Part shown: piece after piece, positions 1 through 12,320 of the stretch
Layout of the letters: each line of letters begins with the position of its first letter
Position numbering within the stretch: the first letter of the stretch is position 1
Notes under the pieces: generated by a model
Databases searched by the model: none
Told to the model about the DNA's origin: nothing
Seen by the model: only the letters and a program-made list of their open reading frames with translations
Made by a program: the position numbers and the translations under genes
Source of the DNA: Triplophysa rosa
Lineage: Eukaryota > Chordata > Actinopteri > Cypriniformes > Nemacheilidae
Direction: 5' to 3'
DNA length: 64,000 nucleotides
Assembly: GCF_024868665.1 (NCBI RefSeq)
Contig: NC_079895.1
Coordinates: 3,140,871 to 3,204,870 of the forward strand

Positions 1-2447
1 TATGAAGAACGTACTTGAAATACTCCTTTAAATACAGTTATCCCTTTTATACAAAACAAAATGGAATTCATTTTATACCAAAACATACTATCTTCTGTCT
101 ATAATGAAATGCAGAACTCTTCCATTATGCTTTCTGTCTGAACTTTTTAATGAAAGAAAATTGCTCAGCCAGTATTTTTTCCTTTTTGCTAAACTGCTCT
201 CCTCCACAGGCAGAACACTGAAAATGTTGTAGCAGGAATGTATCAAAACAAGCACAAGCCTTGTTGCCATGTAAGGTACCAGATCTTTCTCCTGCCAGGT
301 AGTTTCTGTAATCGTAGAAGCCATGAATTTGACTTTTGACAGTATTATGTTCTCTCATGCCCAACGAGCATCACCCCTCCTGACGGCCCCTCTCCACGCC
401 TCTGCTCCCTATCAGACACAAACGTACCCTTCACAGGGTGTAATGTCACGGCTCGTGACGGGCGACTGCCGTCACACATGGCCGTGTTCTTTACAGGGGC
501 GGTGCTTCGAAAAGGTGCTCTCCGGTTGGCACGCCACACAATGGTTTTGTTGTTCGGTGAGCGGCACAAACATATCTCTTACAGCGCAAGGCCATCTCTC
601 ATATGTCCTGCAGGTAGCAAGTATCCAAGGAGAAGTTCAAGCCGAGAGAAAATCAACTTAAGGTCTTACTCCCTGACTGCAACTTTACCTACAAAGTTGA
701 TTGTACTTAAACGTATATTTTTTTACAGTACTGTCCCAGTGACAGCTTTTGTACATTTTTGTGTATAGAGATTCAAAAGAAATTACAAAATATTTCAGAC
801 TGCTCAGATTTTGCATTTAAAAATTAGAGGCTTGTGATGTAAACCCATTTCTCATCAAGGTGTGAGCTTACCCCCCAAATTATCTGAACTAACCACATTC
901 ATTTTGACAAAAATACATCTGTATACTAGGAGAAACATCCCCGAAATTGTACTTGCACCTTTTACTGTTTTATGTTTAATAAACATTACACATATTGCAA
1001 TTATATAATACCATTGCACATTCTGTCCGAACTTTTGTAAAACAAAGAAAACGAGTTATTGGCTCACAATATGAAGGTGATGTAATTGTGCATTCCAAAG
1101 AACCTATAGGGAAATTAATAATCACACTAAATATCGTAGTTAGGTTAAATTTTGCTTTTCTTGGGCGCTGTTGTCTAATGACCTCAACAGGTTTTCTGTG
1201 AAAAGAATTTCTCGATGTGAGATGATTTACTGAGATACGTTAGGTGTCCTTTGACATCGCTGCATGGCCCGATAAGTCACCTAATTACGGCTGGTCATTG
1301 CATCACACACCGAGATTCGACCCGAAACTCGAGAAAGGTCATGAGATCAGATTCGGTTGAAATGAAAACGACCGTAATTATGTTTTTATTGGTGGAGGTT
1401 CTGGTTAAAGAGGATTCGATTGCGACGCGGTCACAGATTTCTCAAGCAGACACGGCTAGGCCAAAATAAACAAACACGCTGCACTAACGTCTACTAATCC
1501 TACAAAGCCATTGATAAATGTTAGAGTCTGGGATTTATGCTCTCATTTTTAGTCTTAGATGCTCCTTCCTTTAGTAGGTTAATGAACAAACCAGATGAGG
1601 AAATCTTTTAGCATTTTAGCAAAGCTTTTCTTTGTGCAAACACACACATGTTAAATGAGGTCACATAATTCAGTTCTGTTGTTTTAAGTGAAGCTAACTT
1701 TAAAGGAAATGACATTATTAAAATATTTCAGGAGTCATTTTTTCTAATTAAAGACTTTCCCATAAGTCTCTAAAGACATGTCTTGTCTGACTAAGCTAAC
1801 CAAACTAACTCACACACAGACACTCACTTTATGTATTATATGTAACTAATTTCAGTGGAAATGATCCATCTGTGCATTTTTAGCATCAAACTGAAAGATT
1901 TGTAATCGTCTTCATTGGCATCACACTTTTCATACACACAGAAACAAACTATGGACACATTTTTTCCCTAAAAAATGCAAACCATTTATAATTTTACAAA
2001 AACATTTACATAGACACGAATCCTCTAATGACTGAGAAACTGGAATTGCCTTTGGTTATGGTGTTAATCATTTATCTAATTTAATTTAATTCCTGACAAA
2101 TACAGTTCCATGAATTCCATAATCTATGTATTTCAAAATATCCGTATAAATATAATTGTTCGACATAAAAAAGTGTTTTTAGTATAGTTGTCGGTATTTA
2201 TGGGCGCAAAATTACTTTCCAACTCATTCTCCTTCACTATTCCTTCCCAATTCAGTTCAGTCAACCACATCTCTTATAACATTTAAAACACAATGCAAAA
2301 AAACATGTTGACTGCTCTTCTATTTATTCAACAAACAAAAAAAACTCTTTCTCAAAAGGTGTTGTTCCAACATTGTGAAAGCTAGTAACTTGGTATAAGC
2401 ACTTCTTGTATTATTGCCTCCCTATGCTATATCTCTTCATTGTTGTC
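1..2447. other. Intergenic sequence, no recognised gene
   Basis: Short open frames on both strands show no family resemblance. A plus-strand AATAAA at 979-984 could end a transcript from beyond the left edge, but this is weak. The rest is AT-rich sequence without clear repeats. Confidence 0.5.
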
Positions 2448-2620
2448 TTGTAGGTTGCTTTGGATAAAAGCATCTGCTAAGTGCCTAAATGTAAATGTAC
2501 AGTAACGTAAGCCACATACATTTACATTTAGTCATTTAGCAGATGCTTTTATCCAAAGCGACTTACAAATGAGGTAAACGATGTTAGCAATTGGAACAAC
2601 ATAAGGACAACAAAGAGCAC
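2448..2620. repeat. Head-to-head pair of fish SINE/MITE tails
   Basis: GCTTTGGATAAAAGCATCTG at about 2459 is mirrored by its complement ending near 2562, with a short central spacer, making a long imperfect inverted repeat. The sequence downstream of the right arm (GCAATTGGAACAACATAAGG) recurs at 23310 and is mirrored to the left near 2350-2440, so this is a palindromic dispersed element. Confidence 0.75.
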
Positions 2621-2749
2621 AAGTGCAGTAAAACTGGTCTCATATAGCCTATACCACAACTATGGCTTTTTTTTTAAGGAAAGATAGTGTAGAAAACAGA
2701 TCTAAGACAGAAGTAATCGGCCAGGTGCTGATACGGTTTACATTACAAT

Positions 2750-2905
2750 ACTGAGCTCAATCGATAGCATTGTGCTAGCAGCACAAAGGTCAAGGGTTCG
2801 ATCCCAGAGAACACACACATACTGATAAAATGAATAGATTGTATACACTGTACTATACACTCGCTTTGGATAAAAGTGTCTGACAAATGCATAAATGTAA
2901 TGAAA
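2750..2905 (+). mobile_element. tRNA-derived SINE
   Basis: A tRNA-like head contains a Pol III B-box-like GGTTCGATCCC at 2795-2805 and GCATTGTGCTAGCAGCACAA upstream of it. The 3' part ends in the conserved tail CTTTGGATAAAAGTGTCTGA and ATAAATGTAATG. The same tail alone occurs at 8285-8328. Confidence 0.75.
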
Positions 2906-5900
2906 TAGCATAAGGCTTGTTAGACTTAAAGCTTATATTACACCAGCTGTGATGTTTTAATTCACAGAAGTTCCCACAGTCAATACTGGCGCCTCACTTC
3001 TGTGATGCTGGTGGCCCTGATGTTTAAATTAGTCTAATTACTGATTCAAAACAACTGTGAGACGAAACATTCTTCACATCGTATATCACAGTAAAACCAG
3101 ACACTGCAGGCTTTGATGACAATACAGTATGTTTTCCGCGCCAAGTTAAACAACAGACAGTGACTGAATCACAGGGTTCTTCGCGCTGTAGATTGCGCAC
3201 CTCCACGCTGAATAAATCCAGTCATCGTGGATGTAACACAGAAGTACATTTCCTGCCCTCGATAACAATATTACATCATGCCCCCAGATACAGCACACGA
3301 AAGAGAACCTTGGAATTTCTAGAATGGTTGTGATCTTTATGTTCACAGCAGGTCAAGAGCCCTCCACCTTCCATCAACAGTGGTGGTGAAGAAGCCCATG
3401 TACAAACGTCTGCTCATAATCTCTTCATCATAACATATCAGCTGCAGGTACACAGAAGGTTGGCCTGCTGGGTTTGACGATCTGCATTATTATGTCCTGT
3501 ATTGACTTTTCTTTTGGACTTCTCTTTCTGTTTGCTTTCTAGTATGTGCCTCAGAAACTTTTCCAATCAGCAGTACCATCTGGTATCATCCCTCCTTCCA
3601 GAAGTAGTTTAGTGCCAGCAAATAAGAACCCATAAGAAAAAAAAGCATTGAATTATTTCTCAATAAATATTTCCTCTGATAAAAAAGAGCCAGAAATCTC
3701 ACCAATGTCTCCATTAGAGCTCCAGAAGAGATCTCGACAAATCTGAGCTCAGTTTGTGACATTTGTTAATATTATTGAAGATCTCGTCCAATTTACCCAA
3801 ATCCTCTACAATCGCACTTATTTTACAGCTCCATACTCTTAACAACAGTCTAATTTGTTTCTTTTTTTTTTGTTAGCAATTTTTAGAGAAACTTCTGAAA
3901 CTCAAAGTTGACACACAATCGAGAATTGAATCAAATCTCCTGAGCAATAACGTTTCCCTCTTGAAAGATATGCAGTAATTTTTGAGTTTCATTGAATAGA
4001 CGGTGTGTGTGATCCGTAAAAAAAAGTGTAATTGAAAATGGGGAAAAGGTGATCAATGTGACTTATAATATACTTGATTTCTGTTTTTTCAAAAAAACCA
4101 CATGAGCAGCTGGATGACGCGTATTTAAATCAGCTGTGCGTGACGTCAAGCCTCTCTAAACGCAGACATCATGACTGGCCTCTCTGTGGATTGCCGTTGA
4201 GGTCAAGAAGTGAGATGGAGGGACTGGACCGCTGGCTGAGACGCTGAAAGAAAATTGGCTGGGCTTTTGTGCCGCTGGATCCGATTGTGACAGGTCTGAG
4301 TGTGTGAGGGTCCAGAGGTCTTGTTAACAGTCTGAAGCCCACACCTACGTATGTTGTGAAAAGTGCTATCTGTCAGAGCTCAGATCTATCCGGCTCCAGG
4401 CCTCTGAGGTAATAAGACCTTCACCCGGCCAAAGCTGTGACTGCTCCTACCAGAAAACACAGATCTGGTCCCCTGATGAAATCATAAGGTCTTTAGCGAG
4501 TTTTTACCCTGTTTTATGAATTCAGATGGTGATTTGTAAAGCTGATCAGCATAGACGTTTTTATGGGTGTACAACTTCAATGGCATGTTAAGGTCATTTC
4601 GTGTGTGCTTTTTTATTATTACAATAAGGGATTAAAGTCCCAATTCCAACAGTCTGTCTTCATGATATAATGATGTCCTCCCCGCAATAATTTTTTAAAT
4701 GGAGTGACAAATGAACGTTTTAAACAAACCCCTAACTTTATAAAGGAGGTAGTAAATCACACGACTTATTGAGAAGAACAGTGCTATGACTTTTGGACTT
4801 ATTTTGGTCTGGTGAACATTTAATCAGCAAAACATTTCCATTACTTTAAATGACGGAAGGAAGGTCAGATAAAGGGACAGTACACTTTAAAGTCCTGATA
4901 TGTACGCTTACATTTGATACATTAAGAGACCATTCCACATTTTTATTTAGCATTTCTATTTTGTGGTTATTGCAGTCCAGTGTCTGTTGGATTTTTAACA
5001 AACTTAAACCTCAGGAGTGACAAAGTCATCCAACAGCAATGTGAAAGACTGACAGAATGACAAGAAACAAAATATGAATAATATTTAAAAAAATATTATT
5101 TTCTTACTTTCTGAATACATGTGCAATATTACTGTTGTATTGCTTAAGTAGAGAGCATCTTTTCTGTTACTTTCTCCTGTTTCTTTGGTTTTTATTTTCT
5201 GCAAATAAATGCAAATAGAAATAATACTTTTATTTGAAATTTTATTGTTGGTAGTTCACAGAATGAAACAAAAACGATAATTTTACCTAAACACATACCT
5301 ACAGTATAAATAGTAAATTCAGAAAAACTGAATAGCAATGCATAGCAATGGCCATGCTGCACCTTTAATTATGAGATTTTCCTATCAATAGCCCTTCAGT
5401 GGTGCAGTTCACAGAATCATTCAGGGCAAGTGAATGGAGAAATCCTTAAATATTGGGCGCTTTTAAATGCTTTCTGACAGTAAAATGGAGATTGAGACCC
5501 TTAACACAATGCTAAATGCTACATTAGCTTACCCTCGTGCACCATCGAGCAAACCAAATGATCATTGTCTGCTCTTTGCTGTAAGATTTCTCAAACTCTC
5601 TGGTATTTTAACAGTATTTTGTTTTGCTGCCATCTGCCATCGATATGTTCCATTTTTCCTGTGTTGTCCGTGTGTTTGTGGCGTTCACAATTATGCTACG
5701 GCAGCGCAACAATGACGTAAGTTTATAATCCCTACCCACTTTGAAGCGCTACTAAACTGCTGTGGAAAAGCAAAGTGAGCCGAAGTGAAATGAGCTGTAC
5801 CGAGCCGAATCGTACTAAACCTGCTTACCATCACCACTGTGATGTGTTTGACTCAATCTCTTTTGTCCATGTTTTGGACATAAAAACGTAAAATTATAAA

Positions 5901-6682
5901 CAAACAGTGTACTACAACCCATAGACGCTGTTGATGCAGACCTACTGTTCCCGTTTGCTAACCCCATTATACTGATGCTGCCTTGATGACAGGACCAGAT
6001 GTGGACTAATAAACACTCGGAGGGCCTTTCAATGAACCCTGTATTTTATTTTATACAGTTCGTTCAAGATACAACATCAATGCATCAATAGAAGCAAGTC
6101 TTTAAATCGAAGACGGCCTGGCTTTCCAAGAATAGAGCGCATGGTCTTCTCATTGCATATGTCTCACATTAGAGATACTCTGTATTTCATGTCTTTTTAT
6201 CAGGATGATGGTTGCGCCCGTCTCGCTCCGCCGACCGCACGCCGTCAAGCTAAAAATACATTCATGCGCAGCGGCCAAACCACAATACGCCCATCGCATG
6301 CGCTGAAATGATTTAGCATGGCTTGACATTGCCTACAAATTGAGTTTCTGAACATAATCGCATGTAATGCAACTTTGACATGTTTCCACTCCAAACTGCA
6401 GGCAAAGTTCCTATTCTGAGATGTGAACAACAAGTTTGACTAGAACTGTAGTCTTTGGGTGAAGCTAAATAGTTATATGCACTTGCACACATTTCTATGT
6501 ATACGGACAGACAGTTAATTTTCTCATGGACATGAATGCAATAATGACAAGAAAGAAAAAATAAGAAGAAAATTAGAACAATATATATATTCTTTCAATA
6601 TATATATTCTTATCCCAAAACCAGATATTTTCTCTTGTTGTACGCATAAACTTTGATAGATTTTCCAGAAAACAACACTTAA
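2906..6682. other. Intergenic sequence, no recognised gene
   Basis: AT-rich, without supported coding sequence. A palindromic CRE-type TGACGTCA lies at 4141-4148 within a more GC-rich stretch (about 4100-4440), possibly regulatory. The segment near 5750-5820 resembles a dispersed fish repeat. Confidence 0.4.
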
Positions 6683-6896
6683 GGCCCAGTTTCACAGACA
6701 GGACTTAGCTTAAGCCAGGACTAGGCTTTAGTTAAATTAGGATATTTAAGTAGCTTTTATAAAAATGCCTTAGTAAAAACTTTGCTTGTGTTAATCTTGA
6801 GACGAAACAATAGCACTGACATGTTTTAGGATCTGTCATTGCAAGTTATTTTCAGTTAAGACTGGGACTAGCTTTAAGCCTTGTGAAACCGGGCAT
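6683..6896. repeat. MITE with CCCAGTTTCACAGACAGGAC-type ends
   Basis: The left end GCCCAGTTTCACAGACAGGA and right end CTTGTGAAACCGGGC form terminal inverted repeats about 210 bp apart, with internal mirrored CTTAGCTTAAGCC and GACTAGCTTTAAGCC. A degenerate relative lies at about 34885-35070. Confidence 0.65.
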
Positions 6897-9800
6897 TAAT
6901 GTCTTAATACACTTAATATCATTTTGATTCATGACATTAAAAAACAAAACAAAATTTCAATTACGTACTGTAATTACATTACATTACATTATTATAGATA
7001 TAATTTATCAATAGTCTACGGATTAAATGCTGCGAATATAAATTAAATTAGTAAATTAAATTAAATACTAAATCAAATAAAAAACTTTTTAGTTTAGTTA
7101 GGTTTCCGTTTGTATTTTTTGTTAAATTGTTCACTATAAAAAGCCTGGCTAACACCAAAGTAAAAATGAATAAATGAATAAATAATAAAATAGCCACTCC
7201 AGCTCTACACCTCAGCTCAGTTTGACACCTGTAGTCAGCTTTTATCTAGAGCAGGATGGTTTTTGGCCGTTCGCTAAATCCTCCTACATTTCCATCACAC
7301 ATATCCATCTTTCTATCTTCCGCTCTTTAGCACCTCTTTAACACTGTTTCTGCCCCATTTCACAGTGATCTACAACCACACAGAATCTAACAAGCCCTGC
7401 ATGAAACGCACACGGCTATCAGTTCCGGCAGGCCACATCTGCGTGACAGCGTTGAGCCAGGTGGGGAGCAGATCTTAGCGGTGACCGCTGGAGAATGGAA
7501 TGCAATCGAGTATTAACTATCGAGTATACAGCCAACAAGCCCGTGTCATAAGCCACATCACGTCACCTGACACATAAGTAAAGTTCTCATCCGCTATTGT
7601 GTGTCCATGGATGTTCGTTTTCACTCTGAAAGTAGATGGTTTTTGAGAATATAGAGGCCGGTTTAGAGAGAGAACGTGCTCGTGGTTGATCCAGTATTTA
7701 TGGCCAAATCTATAGGGGAAATTGTTCATAATTTCCACGGATGGTTCATATCTGGGCTCATATGTGTTTGGCTTACTGGATAATGAAATAATTATTAACT
7801 CTCCCATACAAATGAAAAATTATGCATTCTGGAAGAAATAAAGGGGCCGGTATTTCTCATCGTAATTGCAAACAAATGTGTACGCTTGGAAAGCTCTGGA
7901 AACTTTGCTCTTTTTATAAATATTGCTCCTAATTACTTTTAATACACACCTGATGAGAAAATTGAGAGAAGCAAGCCGTTGGAACGCACTCAATAATATT
8001 TCACTTTAAATTGTGGTTTGGTTTCTGGACATGCATCAAGTAAACATCATTGGAGGAGACAGAATCATTGAGAAACAGGAAGTTGCTCTGACTTGCAGCT
8101 GGGCAGTTGTGCGTGTCATTGCTGCTGGAGTGTACAAAACAGGTGTTTTTTTCTCTATACTACATACTTTCCATTGGTCGAAAAGGGTTTCTGTAAGTCC
8201 AGTGGTAAAGCTAGCAATGCCAAACACCTGTGTTCATTTTCAGGTGTGGAAACGAACAAAATAATAACTGTAGTGAACGCACCGTAAGTCACTTTGGATA
8301 AAAGCATCTGACAAATACATAAAAATGACTTTAAATATAAGTGTATAAGTATAAATATGGACGCTTTTATTGAAAGAGTCTTACAATGAGGAACATCACA
8401 AACTTAAATGTGCAAATTACAAAGTCAGAATAGAAGGTTTTTAAGTCAATTTTTTTGTATACTTGTTTAATTTAATATAATTAAGCTCAAGTTCAAGTAT
8501 TTAAAAAAGTTATGTAAGTGTACTTGTAAGTGCACTACTTGGGACTGCTCGACCGGATTTTGCCAAGTGGTTGATGTCCTCAGGGCAACATATTTTGTTG
8601 ACCTAAGGACAACATTTTTATAAATAAAACCAAAACCAAAACCCACACCAAACCCCAAACCTAATCATAACTTACCCCTAAAAAAAAAAAAAGAGGGAAA
8701 CGGTAAGTAAAAAACAATGGTCTAGAAGCACCTAATCCTGGTTGGAAGATTAAACTTAAAATAAACTGTACATTTATTTCTGAAATCTGATTTGTTGCCC
8801 TACTTGGCAAAAACAGGAGAGCCACTTGGGACTAAGCTAGTCCACATTTTAGTTTATAAAAGCACAATTTTAAGGGCACTTTTAGTGCAACAGTAAAAAA
8901 GTAGACTGAAAGTATGCTGTGCATTCTTATTTTCAGTTTAGAAGAAGTATACTGATAACAAACATCTAAAGTAAGAAACTTCTTTTTTGTCAGGAAATAC
9001 ATACAGTACACTACCGTTCAAAAGTATTTGGTTACTACACTAAAATGTTTCTTATGATCCTATAAAAGTTACTATATATTGACATATTTGGATACCTGTG
9101 CTAAGGATGCAAAACATCGCTTTGGGTTGTATAAAACAGTAATCTGAAATAAACATTCAGACAGGCAACATCATCAGTCACTCTTTCCTCAGACAAACTG
9201 TGATGACAGAGATTTCGCAATTAGCTAAATATAGAATTGTGTAATACAAACAATAGAGACTCGTCAAAATGCCTCCCTGGCTGTAAAAGACGAAGACAAA
9301 CAAGAAAGCTTGAGTTCTCGGCACAATACACAACGAACCATGACATCACTCAAAGTGAGAATGGCCGTGTTTATGAGAAGGTCAGGGGTGTGTTGTCTCA
9401 CAGCATCCCTGTTTGTGTGCGTGTTTATATTTGTGCATGTGATCACGTGCCCTGCGATTGTGCGGCTCTTGTGAGCCCCAATTTTCTAGGGTCAGCCAGA
9501 AAGCAAGTAGAGGTTGGTGGAGTAGAACAGAGCCAAGCCGTTGGCAGTCACAGATGGTACAGGCCCGCGGCCAGCCGAATCCTGCCTGATAACCCCACTC
9601 TGCCACACATACAGTACATACACATTCATAGACACTCTGGCATTGATAACCAAACCCACAAATCCCTCCACACAAGAGGGGATTCACAGGCATCTGTGGG
9701 AACACGCACACTCGTACAAGACCCCTGGAAGACTTCCGACTTGGCCCGGGCAGCAGTCAGTATGGTTTGCTGCAGAGAGCTTGTGTTGATACCTCATTGC

Positions 9801-10300
9801 ATGCTTCAATGTGAGTAATACTTTTAATTATGGGTGTTCTGATTGAATGTAGTTTATTTCCTGGAACCGGATCCAGATATTGGATCATTCTCCCTGCGCA
9901 AAAGGCACAATCTGTTCACAATTTAAATTCCCGCAGAGAGAAAATCTATAACGATTTCTTTTTTGTTGATTTTCCAAAGTCATTAAATGTATATGACATA
10001 TACTTTCATGCAAATGGACCTTGTCTAGCACATAAAATGCGAACTGAGCAAACGTGTCATTCGGGGGCTAGATCCAACAACATATGGTTTTCATGCCATT
10101 TAACTGCACACGATAGGTGTTTTCTATCAAAGGCGTTTAAAATGTCTGTGGGGGTTGTGTGCATAAAAAGAGTGTGACCCAAGAGGGATATAAAGACAAT
10201 ATCATGTCAGTTTAATTACCAGCGACTTAATGAAGTTATCTGGGAAGGTTTAATTACCAAGTCCATGGTCACAGGGATGGATGGAAATATAGCAGGATGG
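6897..10300. other. Intergenic sequence, no recognised gene
   Basis: Contains a SINE tail at 8285-8328 and an A/C-rich simple stretch near 8625-8695. A 193-codon plus-strand frame at 9237-9818 has no recognisable domain and is treated as chance. Confidence 0.45.
8285..8328 (+). repeat. Isolated SINE 3' tail
   Basis: Matches the tail of the SINE at 2750-2905: CACTTTGGATAAAAGCATCT followed by GACAAATACATAAAAATG. The tRNA-like head is missing or too degraded to see. Confidence 0.6.
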
Positions 10301-10577
10301 ATAGACGAACAGCCAGACAGACAGATGGAGAGACAGATGATAGATAGATGGATTGATGAATGGGAATGATGGACAGACAGGAAGACCGACGGATGTATGG
10401 ACAGACAGCAATGAACCAGACAGATGGATAATAGTACAGGCAGACAGACAGACAGGTACATAGAGAGAGAGAGAGACAGACAGATAAATAAACACAGACA
10501 GACAGATAGACAGACAGACAGACGGGTGTATGCGCAAACAGATAGCAGACAGACAGACAGGCAGACAGACAGACAGG

Positions 10578-10610
<33 letters not shown>

Positions 10611-10665
10611 GGGTGTATGCGCAAACAGATAGACAGACAGACAGACAGGCAGACAGACAGACAGG

Positions 10666-10697
<32 letters not shown>

Positions 10698-10741
10698 TAC
10701 ACAGATATGGACATACAGACAGACAGAGACAGACAGACAGG

Positions 10742-10772
<31 letters not shown>

Positions 10773-10914
10773 GTAGATAGAGAGACAGACAGACACACAG
10801 ACAGACAGACAGAGACAAACAGACAGACAGAGACAGACAGGTAGATAGAGAGACAGACAGACAGGTAGATAGACAGACAGACAGACAGGTAGGTAGATAG
10901 ACAGACAGGCAGAC

Positions 10915-10947
<33 letters not shown>

Positions 10948-11015
10948 TACACAGATATGGACATACAGACAGACAGGCAGACAGACAGGCAGACAGACAG
11001 AGACAGACAGACAGG

Positions 11016-11051
<36 letters not shown>

Positions 11052-11135
11052 GACAGACAGACAGACAGACAGACAGATACACAGATATGGACATACAGAC
11101 AGATACATTAGATAGACAGACAGAAAGACAGAAAG
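10301..11135. repeat. 835-bp CAGA/TAGA tetranucleotide array
   Basis: A nearly pure purine-pyrimidine tetranucleotide array, mostly (ACAG)n with (ATAG) blocks, GGTAG variants and occasional unique inserts. Inserts recur: GGGTGTATGCGCAAACAGAT at 10524 and 10611 (87-bp unit), and AGATACACAGATATGGACAT at 10695, 10945 and 11075. Minus-strand frames over 300 codons long across it (Ser/Val/Cys/Leu repeats) are repeat artefacts, not genes. Confidence 0.95.
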
Positions 11136-12320
11136 TTTTACTGGACAACAGAACCACAGTCCTAATCCACTATCATGCTCTCTCTGGGCTTCTGAGTTCT
11201 TGTGTCCTTGACCGCTCTCTCTCTCTCTTTCTCGCTCTCTCACTTATCCCACAGTAACCTGCTGCCCAGCCAGAGGAAACACAGGCCTACACTGACATCC
11301 AGCATCTAAACCGCTGAGCGTACCACAATCATCCACTTTCACCCCGCAGTCCACATGCTGGCTCACTGCAGCTACAGGGCAGCGTGGAGTTATTGACGAA
11401 GCTCTTGGCACTGTGACTGGAGTGCATTCTGACCTATCAAAGCTTATTAGCACAACCATCACGACTGCATCTGCCAATAGAGGAGGCTGCGAATCGACAA
11501 CATACGATTCCGGGGGAATCCGAGGAGGAGGGCTCACATTAGTTTGTGTTGATGAGGCAACAGGGCAGGCGTGACCCCGTTCTGCTGGTCCACCTGTCGC
11601 CGTCTGTCAACTCCGGAAGCGCATGCTGCACATTTTAATGCTGTCACCCAATCCAGAGTTTCCTTTCCTAGCTATCTCAAATATTACATACTCGATTCCT
11701 ATACGGAAAACCGATCCTGCCGTTGCGTTTATGACCCACTGTCCTTCCTTCTCCATTCGACCATGCCTTTTTTTTCATTGGCAGCATTATCTCGGGGCTT
11801 GACAATTTGTTTTGGTAAAGCTACTGAACTCACATGTCATCGTATGAGAACATGATTACCCACAAACCCACAAACTTGACAGTTCACGGCTGCCTCAGAT
11901 GGGCGTCCCAGAGCTGGCTGCTGTCAGCCGATACTCCGTGCAGGAGATCTGGGGTTTTGGAAGCGCTCCTGCGATGTAGAAAGAGAGCTTGTTAAATTAA
12001 TGAAACACTCTGTGATCAGCGCATTTTTAAAGCGCAGCCGAGCGCGTGCCAGCGGAGTCAGTCAAACCCAGTTCATGCAGAACTATCAGGCTAATGGAAC
12101 GATGGAACACGCCTTTCATCACTAACTCTCCCTCTCTCTCTCTCTCTGGATCATGACACATCACGAAAACTTCTTGTGACATCACACTCATCATCATTAC
12201 AGTATGTGCACGTTGAGCCTAGAGTGAAAATACAGGGCAGCATTTTGACAGAAGCATTCGAAAGGCCCGTTTACACTAAGACAGACGATGTTAAATATTA
12301 AGTTAAAAACCAAACTAAAT
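11136..12320. other. Intergenic sequence, no recognised gene
   Basis: Includes short (CT)n runs at about 11212-11242 and 12128-12148. The composition is less AT-rich than its surroundings between 11500 and 12070, but no domain or splice-defined exon was recognised. Confidence 0.4.

Noticed and set aside
2795..2805. tRNA gene suggested by GGTTCGATCCC
   Set aside because: Only a B-box-like element with a SINE tail follows; there is no cloverleaf with a proper acceptor stem.
9237..9818. 193-codon plus-strand frame
   Set aside because: No recognisable domain or splice support, mixed composition, and open overlapping frames on the other strand; most likely chance.
10216..11243. Two overlapping minus-strand frames of 313 and 324 codons rich in Ser, Val, Cys and Leu
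   Set aside because: They are translations of the CAGA tetranucleotide array. A 4-bp repeat without stop words stays open in several frames at once.
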